From positions 1 to 7,662 of the forward strand of contig JAEWUL010000184.1 of NCBI GenBank assembly GCA_023459435.1: a stretch of DNA of 7,662 nt. The letters are read 5' to 3'. The notes beneath the pieces are model-generated. The model was not told the origin of the DNA and ran no database searches. It saw nothing but the letters and a program-made list of their open reading frames with translations. Of the stretch, positions 1-6,674 are shown in pieces. Both the position numbers and the translations under genes were made by a program. Positions within the stretch are counted from its first letter, which is position 1. Each line of letters starts with the position of its first letter. Origin of the DNA: Bacteroidota bacterium (GTDB taxonomy: Bacteria; Bacteroidota; Bacteroidia; Bacteroidales; WCHB1-69).

Positions 1-1907
1 CCGGGATAATAGCTTTGACAGATCACTAATGGTCTATCGATATGATTATGAGTCTTTACAAAGATATTGCCCGGTTCAAAAACACAAAGGTCTAAAAATG
101 AAGTGGAATCAGGATACGATTTCACCATAGATTTATCCATAGTATAGGCATAGTCTTCAGAGATTGGAAGTGGTGTTAATGAATAAAGGATCACTTGGGG
201 ATAGTAAGCTAATTTTGGAAAATACAACTCTTTCCCTTCATGTTGGTTAGGTGTGGTCATGATCTCAAAATCGTTTAAGATCACTCCTTTATAACTAAAC
301 CATTCCACTTGTTTGGTGAAAATCCCTAAATTCCTCCATAGGGAAGGTGTTGTAGTTTTCCAGTAGATCTGATTGCTACTTGTAATCTCAGTTGGGACTA
401 CATAATCTTTAGGCATTTTATTTAAAAATTCAGAGATCTCCTTATTCGTTCTATCGTACATATAGCCCGTTTTATGGATGCACAACGTAGCATTAAGGAG
501 AAGGTCAAAAATCAAAATGGCTACGAGTAGATTCTTATTCTTTTTAGAAAAATAGAACCCAATAGTGATCCCTGCAATGAGGAGCCATTGAATAATGCTT
601 TGAATAAGAAACTTGAATGGAATCGACTTTGTTAAAAGGTTGTTCCATGTTAATGTTTTAAATTCATCAATCACATATATTTCTTCGAAAAACAACAAAT
701 ATATAATCACACCAGAGAAGATCAAAAGGAGACTTAGCATGAAGTAAAAAACCAATTTACTATCTTTCTCTTTCCAAAAAGCATCTAATCCATGAATAAT
801 GATCATGATTAATGGGATAATAACGAACAATCTAAAAATGGAGGGCAAGCGCATCATGTTGATAAGGGGAATATATTCAAAAGCCCATTTATGAAAAGGC
901 AGATATTTCCCCATGGATAAAAGGAGGGCAACTATTCCAATTGCAATAAAAAAACGAAGTAAAGTGTTTTTCCTTTTCAGTATACCAAGTATTAAAAATG
1001 GGATGGTTGTAACACCCACAAAAATGGAAGCCATTGAGATATCATTTTGAATAAATGAACCTTCAGAATTGGCAATAAAGGGGAAAAGAAGTGATAAAAA
1101 TGACCGTGGAGAGTATGAACAAGATATTTGTGATTCATAAGCAAGAGGTAGACCCCTTGTCATATACGTTTTGATCTCAATAAACGAAATAAGAGCTGGT
1201 AAAATGAATATTAGAGTTACTATTCCGGATAAGCCAATAAAAACGAGTCGTTTCTTAATCTGTTGTTTATTCCATTTTTTATAGTTAGTGAGGAACATAA
1301 AAAGGGATAGAACTCCGAAAAGGTAAGCAGAAAGGATCCAGAAGCCAGGATATCCTCCGTTAAAGAGTAATGAGGTTGACAAAGCCAAAAGGAGACTTGC
1401 TTTAAGAGATGGTTTCTGAAATAATAAAATGGCAAAATGTAAGATCCAAGGGATCCACGTACCGGCAATGATCCAGGAGATATGTTGAACATTACCTACA
1501 AAAAAACCGGAAAAAATATAGATAAGAGCCCCAATAAACCTTATTTTCTTATTATCTGTGAACTGTTGCGACAAATAATAAAACCCTAGACCTGCGAAAA
1601 ATGCATGAAAGACGAACTCAACACCCCAACAAAAAGGGGTATAGTTGGTAAATAATGACAAAATCCATAGGGGCAAATAAAATGTACCTGCCTGTGGATC
1701 AGCATGAACAGGTAATCCCATGGATTGATACGGGATCCAAAGTGGAAAGATTCCATTTCGGATCGATTCCAGCATAAAATATCTTCCGGGAAAAAATTCA
1801 TCAGCAAAATCATAGATTGGTGCATAAATAAAGAACCAAAAAAAACCGATTACAGTGACCAAAAGAATAAGAAAAGGATATTTCAGTGTACTCCATTTAA
1901 AAACCAT
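1..1907 (-). CDS. YfhO-like polytopic membrane protein, probable GT-C-fold glycosyltransferase (3' end outside window)
   Basis: An uninterrupted frame of 635 codons runs from ATG 1907 off the left edge. Residues 10-29 form a first membrane helix. It is followed by an extracytoplasmic loop with acidic residues D33 and D36, then G-I-F-P-L-W-I-P at 52-59 and M-G-L-P-V-H-A-D at 63-70. This arrangement is typical of the YfhO family and related GT-C membrane enzymes. About ten more hydrophobic segments follow up to about residue 475. Among them is an I-P-L-I-N-M-M-R-L-P-S-I-F-R stretch (346-359), matching the family's Pro/Arg signature before a helix ending in HGLD. Residues 476-635 are a soluble domain ending in S-Y-Y-P-G, like the YYPGW motif that opens the C-terminal domain of YfhO proteins, so probably 100-150 residues are missing. 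Characterised Firmicutes YfhO proteins glycosylate lipoteichoic acid. The acceptor here is unknown, and a lipid-linked sugar donor is inference. ATG 1907 is the first ATG after the recO stop. Confidence 0.72.
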   Translation of the reverse strand, partial: MVFKWSTLKYPFLILLVTVIGFFWFFIYAPIYDFADEFFPGRYFMLESIRNGIFPLWIPYQSMGLPVHADPQAGTFYLPLWILSLFTNYTPFCWGVEFVFHAFFAGLGFYYLSQQFTDNKKIRFIGALIYIFSGFFVGNVQHISWIIAGTWIPWILHFAILLFQKPSLKASLLLALSTSLLFNGGYPGFWILSAYLFGVLSLFMFLTNYKKWNKQQIKKRLVFIGLSGIVTLIFILPALISFIEIKTYMTRGLPLAYESQISCSYSPRSFLSLLFPFIANSEGSFIQNDISMASIFVGVTTIPFLILGILKRKNTLLRFFIAIGIVALLLSMGKYLPFHKWAFEYIPLINMMRLPSIFRLFVIIPLIMIIIHGLDAFWKEKDSKLVFYFMLSLLLIFSGVIIYLLFFEEIYVIDEFKTLTWNNLLTKSIPFKFLIQSIIQWLLIAGITIGFYFSKKNKNLLVAILIFDLLLNATLCIHKTGYMYDRTNKEISEFLNKMPKDYVVPTEITSSNQIYWKTTTPSLWRNLGIFTKQVEWFSYKGVILNDFEIMTTPNQHEGKELYFPKLAYYPQVILYSLTPLPISEDYAYTMDKSMVKSYPDSTSFLDLCVFEPGNIFVKTHNHIDRPLVICQSYYP

Positions 1908-1915
1908 AAGTGACA

Positions 1916-1931
1916 ATTTTTGCGCAAAAAT
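1916..1931. repeat. 16-bp perfect palindrome in the recO / yfhO-like gap
   Basis: ATTTTTGCGCAAAAAT reads the same on both strands. It occupies over half of the 29-bp gap between the recO stop and the next start codon. It overlaps the putative -7 promoter element, so it could be an operator for a dimeric regulator. It makes a poor RNA hairpin: only six A/T pairs around a GCGC loop, with no terminator character. Chance is possible in AT-rich DNA. Confidence 0.5.
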
Positions 1932-1932
1932 A
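1925..1932 (-). promoter_or_regulatory. Putative Bacteroidota -7 promoter element for the yfhO-like gene
   Basis: On the minus strand TATTTTTG (followed by C) matches the Bacteroidota -7 consensus TAnnTTTG exactly. It ends 17 bp before ATG 1907, which would give a very short leader of about 10-13 nt. No TTG or TTTG was found at the expected upstream spacing, so the -33 element is absent or degenerate. The same 9-mer precedes rbfA at nearly the same distance from its start codon, which strengthens the call. Confidence 0.45.
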
Positions 1933-1936
1933 CCAA

Positions 1937-2650
1937 TTATTTCATTAAACCGATTAAAATCGATAAAGAATCAATAGAATGGATGTGTTCATTATTCAGG
2001 ATTAAATAATTCACCATCCCACTTAACACTTCATTTCGAATCTGTTTAGGTGGGATAATGTCCCCTTTTTGATCCAGTAAATGAGAAAAATATTCACTTG
2101 CCTTTTCTGATAAAAACAGATTGCTTTCAACATAATGGGAAATAAACCGGTTATCTTCCAGAGAAAAAAAAGGTTTTGAATCAGAAAAATTATTTTCTGG
2201 AGTAATCCCCAGACAAAAAATCAGTTCTACCAGTAGCTTAAGATGGATATCCGCCCTAAAAGAATCGGGATCATCTAACTGTAACAATCCATTTTCCAGC
2301 AGAGAAAACAACCTTTTATCTTCAAAAGAAGCATATAACAATTTATAAAACAACTCATTATAAAAAAATAAGATTGCATTTCTGGAAGGATCAAAGGGTA
2401 TGGTAGTATAATGCTTAATAAAGGTAACATCTTTTAGAAAAGACAATTTATGGAGAGAATGGTCATCAAAAGTGAGTTCCAATAATGCCAGTGAACTAAA
2501 AAAACAATGATTGATCTTACTTTTTTTGGAAAAAGCATTTTTGATGATAAAAGATTGTGTTCCAAAGTTTTCAGTAAATATTTTAACAATTATACTGGTT
2601 TCGGAAAACTTGGTTTTGTGCAGGACAATCCCTTTGGTTGTTACGTACAT
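1937..2650 (-). CDS. recO: DNA repair protein RecO
   Basis: This 237-residue protein is a RecF-pathway recombination mediator. RecO binds single-stranded DNA and SSB, anneals complementary strands and, with RecR, loads RecA at gaps. The N-terminal OB-fold (about 1-80) shows the family pattern: G7-I-V-L, then K-F-S-E-T-S-I-I-V at 14-22, the T-E-N-F-G turn (26-30) and a basic K-K-S-K patch (42-45). The rest is the helical domain, including L-I-F-C-L-G-I-T-P-E-N (143-153), which resembles the aryLGF.P segment of Bacteroidota RecO, and F-F-S-L-E-D-N-R-F (161-169). The only cysteines are C49 and C146, so the four-Cys zinc module of Deinococcus-type RecO is missing; many RecO proteins lack it. The ATG lies 2 bp after the porZ TAG, which suggests translational coupling. 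Length is normal for the family. Confidence 0.9.
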   Translation of the reverse strand: MYVTTKGIVLHKTKFSETSIIVKIFTENFGTQSFIIKNAFSKKSKINHCFFSSLALLELTFDDHSLHKLSFLKDVTFIKHYTTIPFDPSRNAILFFYNELFYKLLYASFEDKRLFSLLENGLLQLDDPDSFRADIHLKLLVELIFCLGITPENNFSDSKPFFSLEDNRFISHYVESNLFLSEKASEYFSHLLDQKGDIIPPKQIRNEVLSGMVNYLILNNEHIHSIDSLSILIGLMK

Positions 2651-2652
2651 AT

Positions 2653-4983
2653 CTATTTAACAAACAACAATTTAGCTACTTGTCTCTCCTCACCGGTATC
2701 GCTCGATGCAAAAATGAAATAGACACCTGTTGCTGGTCTGTTTCCATTAAAATCTTTACCATTCCATACAAAAGTGCCCCCATTGGCATAGCCTTGGTAC
2801 AATAAAAAGCCTGATCCATCAACTACTTTACAAAATGAATTTTCCATTAAACCTTTTACAGTAATATTTCCGGTATAGTTTTCTCTAACCGGATTTGGAA
2901 ATACCAGATAATCATTATAGTTTTTGGCACCTTCTGTGGCAGTACCTCTATAAGACATAATTCCGGCTGTTGTACCAAAAAAAACCTCTCCGGACTCTTG
3001 ATCTATAGACAGAGAAATGATTTGATTGGAAAGTAAAGGAGAATTATCTTCATCAAAATGGAGCAATTGTTCAGTTCCATTATCAGAAACTAAAAAAACA
3101 CCTGCTTTTGAGGTTCCTACCCATTTTCTGTTGGCTCCATCCACGACAATTGCATTCACCATTTCAAATTCGAATAGATTTTGCACATAACCATTCTGTT
3201 CGAGAAGGATATTTTTTGCATACAACTGTTTTGTAAAGACAGAGGAAGGATTATATACGACTTTAATAGATCGATCACAACCGATCCAGATATTACCATT
3301 AAGATCTTCAACGATACAATTGATATGTTCTGTTGTAATATTGGCACTGGAATTCAAATCGATTTGTGCTATTTGATCATCCGATTTATCATCAATAGTT
3401 CGGTTATCATCATAGACGATCAATTTATTTTGACGGGGGAAAGTGATCCATTTATAGTTTCGGGAATCCACCAATATATGTTCAGCCACATTATCTTCCA
3501 CACCGGGGATATAGGGTGAAAGGCTGAAGGATTGCCAGGTACTATCCTTTTTTAAAACTTTTAATGGTTGAGACACTTTACTATTTGTGATCCAGAGATT
3601 ATCATACTTGTCAAAAGCTAGTCCGGATAAGAAAACATATTTTGTTGTATCCGAAGGTGATGCATAAATAGGCTGAAGGGGTGCATTATAGGCATCCCAA
3701 CGTTTTGTAATGATGCCATTTTCAAGTTTAAACAAACCTCCAGACCAGGAAGCAATATAGAGTTCTGATTCTTTTTTGGGATGTAAAATCACATTTGTAA
3801 AATCATTAGCTTGTGAAAACTGATAAAATGGGGTCGTAATATAAGACCATTGATTTTGTGCAAACACACTTAATGAAGGGGGAATATAATTAAAACCCCA
3901 TTCAGCTCTTGAACCTGGTACTGCAACTAAAATGCCATTCTTGCAATCCATACTCTCCACTAGTTCTGTAGCAGGGCCTTCCATTACATAAAAGACAGGA
4001 TATGTTAAAGGACGATTATAATAAACCAATCCATGATATTGATCAGCAATCCACATGATATCAGTTCCATCAAAAGCAACATCTTTCCCTAATGACAATT
4101 GTGATCCATCAAGCCATTTATAGGTTGATATCTTGTTCAGATTCGAATCAAAAAGATGCAATTGATCCCAATCCAACACAGCCAGTTCGTGATCTTGTTT
4201 CTGAATATTCATCAATTGAATCGTTGCCATTTGAGGTTGATACAACCATTGACTCTCTTTAAATGCAAAAATTGAATCTTGTTGATCCCTTTTTTTATTG
4301 ACAATCAGATAATCTCCAAATGTTTCAATGTAGTTGTAATGAAAAGTATCTAAATCTGCTTCAAAACTCCAGGATGAAAAATCGGGAATCCGAATATCTT
4401 CTGAATGAATCGAATAAACCCCTTTTTCTGAGGCAACATAGAATTTATTCTGAAATTTAGTAATGCCAAAGATTTGATAATTTTCACCATCCAACGAAGT
4501 AAACCAGGTATCTTTAATTAAAAAACGGTTCAAATCAATCACGACGATTCCAAATCCTGTGGCCAGATATAATAAATTACCATCTTCTAAAACACTATTG
4601 ATCTTCTTGGAACCAATAATCTGTTTGTTTTTGATATCCGAAATATTCACGATTTCATTATTTCTGTATAGATCCAGATTTGAATTCTGATATACAATCA
4701 AAAGCAAGTCTGATTGTGGTAAATATTGAAGGTTTTCTATACCAATTTCTGATAAACCATCAATTTTTGATAATGTTGTCTTGGCATAATTATCATTTTT
4801 GTCAAGAATCATCAGGTTTTTCAAAGTTGCCGCATACACTTTATCGGGTGACACAGCTACATGATAAAAAGATCGATAAGGTAAATGCTCTCTGAATGAG
4901 CCTATAGGAATTTGAGAAAAAGAAGGTATGAAGGAGAATAAAAAAACGAAAGATAGAAATATTTGAACAAGTTTTGTTTGCAT
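2653..4983 (-). CDS. porZ: PorZ-like type IX secretion system component: two beta-propellers and a T9SS sorting domain
   Basis: This 776-residue protein matches Porphyromonas PorZ in length and layout. PorZ is a cell-surface member of the T9SS attachment complex with the sortase PorU, and it binds anionic LPS, to which cargo proteins are linked. Residues 1-23 form a Sec signal peptide (K4, hydrophobic core, S-F-S-Q). The mature start P26-I-G-S-F-R-E-H-L-P-Y is the characteristic PorZ opening. It leads into a first beta-propeller (to about 325) with K-I-D-G-L-S at 73-78. The second propeller (about 330-680) carries blade motifs of the two-component-regulator-propeller type: D-N-L-W-I-T (461-466), G-N-I-W-I-G (563-568), R-K-W-V-G-T (619-624) and G-E-V-F-F-G (665-670). 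The C-terminal domain (about 688-776) is a type A sorting signal with F-P-N-P-V at 695-699, G-V-Y-F-I-F at 753-758 and terminal K-L-L-F-V-K. Such proteins are sometimes annotated as sensor or ABC-binding proteins. No kinase or other catalytic domain is present. Confidence 0.87.
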   Translation of the reverse strand: MQTKLVQIFLSFVFLFSFIPSFSQIPIGSFREHLPYRSFYHVAVSPDKVYAATLKNLMILDKNDNYAKTTLSKIDGLSEIGIENLQYLPQSDLLLIVYQNSNLDLYRNNEIVNISDIKNKQIIGSKKINSVLEDGNLLYLATGFGIVVIDLNRFLIKDTWFTSLDGENYQIFGITKFQNKFYVASEKGVYSIHSEDIRIPDFSSWSFEADLDTFHYNYIETFGDYLIVNKKRDQQDSIFAFKESQWLYQPQMATIQLMNIQKQDHELAVLDWDQLHLFDSNLNKISTYKWLDGSQLSLGKDVAFDGTDIMWIADQYHGLVYYNRPLTYPVFYVMEGPATELVESMDCKNGILVAVPGSRAEWGFNYIPPSLSVFAQNQWSYITTPFYQFSQANDFTNVILHPKKESELYIASWSGGLFKLENGIITKRWDAYNAPLQPIYASPSDTTKYVFLSGLAFDKYDNLWITNSKVSQPLKVLKKDSTWQSFSLSPYIPGVEDNVAEHILVDSRNYKWITFPRQNKLIVYDDNRTIDDKSDDQIAQIDLNSSANITTEHINCIVEDLNGNIWIGCDRSIKVVYNPSSVFTKQLYAKNILLEQNGYVQNLFEFEMVNAIVVDGANRKWVGTSKAGVFLVSDNGTEQLLHFDEDNSPLLSNQIISLSIDQESGEVFFGTTAGIMSYRGTATEGAKNYNDYLVFPNPVRENYTGNITVKGLMENSFCKVVDGSGFLLYQGYANGGTFVWNGKDFNGNRPATGVYFIFASSDTGEERQVAKLLFVK

Positions 4984-5013
4984 AAACTAATATTTAATCA
5001 ATAATTACAATAA

Positions 5014-6261
5014 CTAACGATAAAAATCGAAATTTGTTTTATATTTTCTTAACCCTGATATAGAAATAAAAGACACAATCGTACTTATACATATTACTGA
5101 TAGAAATACAAGAATAAAATCGTTAAGATTCATGATGACAGGATAATGATCGATAATATAATTGGCTGAACCATCGCCTAAAGAAACCAATCCAAATTGT
5201 TGTTGAAGAAAACAAAGAATAAAACCTAGAATAGAGCCAAAAACACCACCTATTAGAGAGATCAGAATCCCCTCCATTAAAAATACAGAGCGGATTAGTG
5301 GTTGACCTGAACCCAAAGTATTTAAAATTTCAATATCTTTTTTCTTTTCTACTATTAACATACCAATCACTCCGATAATATTAAAAACCGCTACAAGAAT
5401 CACAAAAGAAAGGATCACAAAAACCATTAATTTTTCTGATTTCATTGTTTTAAAAAGGAGTTCCTCTTGCTGAAATTTATTTTTCACTAAAAACTGATCG
5501 CCGACAATTTTCTCAATCTCTTTTTGTTCGGAAAAAGCAGATGATTCTTTCTTTAAGAACACCTCAAATGAAGTCACCTGATTTTCATAATCTCCTAATT
5601 CACGGGCAAATTCGATAGGTACAAAAACATATTGTTCATCATATTGAGTATGGGTTAAGAAAACTCCGGATGGTTGAATATACAATATTTGAAAGGCTTC
5701 CAGAGGATTAGAGAGATTTTTTTTATTTCGTTTAGGATAATAAAATTTTAAAAAATCGAATCCATTTAATTGAATATTGAGGGTTCCTGCAACGGTAGCG
5801 CCTAATACAGCAGTCGGTTGATTATTCCTAGATAAATCAAAAGATCCATCATAAATCAATTGATCAATTTTGGATTTTTGAGGATATTCTTTTGAAACTC
5901 CTTTGAAGTTTGTTAAAATCTGTTTATCATTAAAGACGAGTAACGTTAAATCGGATACAACCTCTTGAACGGATGATATAGTATTGATCTTTAATATTTT
6001 ATCAACATTAACAAGGTCTTTACTAAATGATTTCCCCTCTTTAATCGTAATTTCATAATCGGGATTAAATTGATTAAAAGAACGGGACACCAAATCCTCC
6101 AAACCATTAAAAACAGATAGAACAATGATTAAAGCAGCAGAACTCACCATAATACCAATCACAGAAATGAGGGATATAATATTGATGATATTATGTTTTT
6201 TCTTAGAAAACAGATACCGCCAAGAAATGAAAAGCGCTACTTTGATTTTGTTGAAATTCAC
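5014..6261 (-). CDS. LolC/LolE-family ABC transporter permease (FtsX-like domain), GTG start
   Basis: This 415-residue inner-membrane protein has the four-helix LolC/E topology. TM1 is about 28-52, followed by a periplasmic domain of about 220 residues. TM2 (278-303), TM3 (327-352) and TM4 (380-402) make up the FtsX-like domain. Diagnostic stretches are I-S-W-R-Y-L-F-S-K-K-K at 12-22, S-A-A-L-I-I-V-L-S-V-F-N-G at 41-53 and E-K-K-K-D-I-E-I-L-N-T-L-G at 305-317, the last being the coupling region that contacts the ATPase. In Proteobacteria LolCDE extracts lipoproteins from the inner membrane for transfer to LolA. The same role here is inferred from the family. No LolD-type ATPase lies in the window, so it must be encoded elsewhere. 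The start is GTG at 6261: an in-frame stop at 6285-6283 allows no upstream ATG, and the next ATG (residue 38) would remove half of TM1. It overlaps the rbfA stop by one base (TAGTG). Confidence 0.88.
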   Translation of the reverse strand: MNFNKIKVALFISWRYLFSKKKHNIINIISLISVIGIMVSSAALIIVLSVFNGLEDLVSRSFNQFNPDYEITIKEGKSFSKDLVNVDKILKINTISSVQEVVSDLTLLVFNDKQILTNFKGVSKEYPQKSKIDQLIYDGSFDLSRNNQPTAVLGATVAGTLNIQLNGFDFLKFYYPKRNKKNLSNPLEAFQILYIQPSGVFLTHTQYDEQYVFVPIEFARELGDYENQVTSFEVFLKKESSAFSEQKEIEKIVGDQFLVKNKFQQEELLFKTMKSEKLMVFVILSFVILVAVFNIIGVIGMLIVEKKKDIEILNTLGSGQPLIRSVFLMEGILISLIGGVFGSILGFILCFLQQQFGLVSLGDGSANYIIDHYPVIMNLNDFILVFLSVICISTIVSFISISGLRKYKTNFDFYR

Positions 6262-6599
6262 TACTCTTTTTTCAATAAATTTTCAATATTTTCAATATAA
6301 TCGAGTGAATCATCGATATAAAATTCCAGGGAGGGAACAATTCTCATTTGATTTTTAATCTTTTGACCCAGTTTATATCTGATCTCTTTCGTGTTTGTAC
6401 GAATAGCCTTTAAAACTGCATCATTATCTTCAGCATTAAAGATGGATAGATACGCTCTTGCAATAGAGAGATCTTTGGTAATCGTAGCTTTTGTGACTGT
6501 AATCATACAGTCATACACTGGTAGTGAATCATGAAGAAATTGATCAGCTAACTCCTTTTGAATCAGCTTTGAAATTTTATTTTGTCTGGTTGAATCCAT
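6261..6599 (-). CDS. rbfA: 30S ribosome-binding factor RbfA
   Basis: RbfA is a small KH-fold protein that binds the small subunit during late 16S rRNA maturation and helps cold growth. The 112-residue product starts M-D-S-T-R-Q-N-K-I-S-K-L-I-Q-K-E-L, the usual Bacteroidota RbfA opening. A-R-A-Y-L-S-I-F at 47-54 is the family's KH strand (compare AkvyvS). Residues 72-101 carry the conserved C-terminal half: I-R-Y-K-L-G, then R86-I-V-P-S-L-E-F-Y and D96-D-S. The frame stays open to a TTG at 6629, but that extension lacks family similarity and would begin inside the putative promoter, so ATG 6599 is preferred. It overlaps the downstream permease by one base, so the two are probably translationally coupled. 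It lies 75 bp downstream of folC. Confidence 0.92.
   Translation of the reverse strand: MDSTRQNKISKLIQKELADQFLHDSLPVYDCMITVTKATITKDLSIARAYLSIFNAEDNDAVLKAIRTNTKEIRYKLGQKIKNQMRIVPSLEFYIDDSLDYIENIENLLKKE
6281..6298. repeat. Perfect 9-bp tandem duplication near the 3' end of rbfA
   Basis: Plus-strand TTTCAATAT occurs twice head to tail, at 6281-6289 and 6290-6298. An 8-of-9 copy (TTTCAATAA) lies nearby at 6270-6278. The repeat unit is three codons and encodes I-E-N-I-E-N in the C-terminal helix of RbfA, so gain or loss of a unit would keep the frame. Confidence 0.6.
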
Positions 6600-6674
6600 A
6601 ATAGTCGGTTTTAATTTGCAAAAATACAAAAATTAGTAGTGTATATATTAAAAATAAAATAAAGGGAAGGTGTT
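6600..6674 (-). other. 75-bp folC-rbfA intergenic leader
   Basis: This is the longest non-coding gap in the window and is strongly A/T biased. It carries the putative -7 element described separately and a TTTGCAAA palindrome at 6615-6622 overlapping the end of that element. No stem-loop with a following T-run is visible, so there is no evidence of a factor-independent terminator after folC, and read-through into rbfA is possible. Confidence 0.5.
6619..6626 (-). promoter_or_regulatory. Putative Bacteroidota -7 promoter element for the rbfA-recO unit
   Basis: On the minus strand TATTTTTG (followed by C) fits the TAnnTTTG consensus recognised by the Bacteroidota primary sigma factor. It ends 19 bp before ATG 6599, so the leader would be about 12-16 nt. 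The region 17-23 bp upstream is only A/T-rich with no TTG, so a -33 box is not evident. It sits in the longest intergenic gap, a sensible place to begin the rbfA-permease-porZ-recO unit. Confidence 0.48.

Noticed and set aside
1220..1913. Short ORFs on both strands inside the yfhO-like region (minus 1220-1492 and 1586-1825, plus 1725-1913)
   Set aside because: All overlap the 635-codon minus-strand frame, which has coherent topology and motifs. The short products are compositional shadows.
1951..1962. CGATT-AA-AATCG inverted repeat at the recO 3' end as a terminator
   Set aside because: The arms are only 5 bp with a 2-nt loop, it lies within coding sequence, and no T-run follows on the transcribed strand.
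2507..2722. Plus-strand ORF across the recO start and porZ end
   Set aside because: It is antisense to two well-supported genes and spans their junction. There is no domain and no promoter.
3156..3347. Minus-strand 63-codon ORF within porZ in another frame
   Set aside because: It is nested in the second propeller of porZ. The sequence shows no features of its own.
3181..3519. Plus-strand ORF of 112 codons antisense to porZ
   Set aside because: It lies wholly inside porZ, whose propeller motifs prove the coding frame. The antisense product has no recognisable domain.
4680..4895. Plus-strand 71-codon ORF antisense to the porZ N-terminal propeller
   Set aside because: The opposite strand encodes the conserved PorZ N-terminal region. 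It is a shadow ORF.
6125..6358. Plus-strand 77-codon ORF across the permease-rbfA junction
   Set aside because: It is antisense to TM1 of the permease and the RbfA C-terminus, both firmly assigned.
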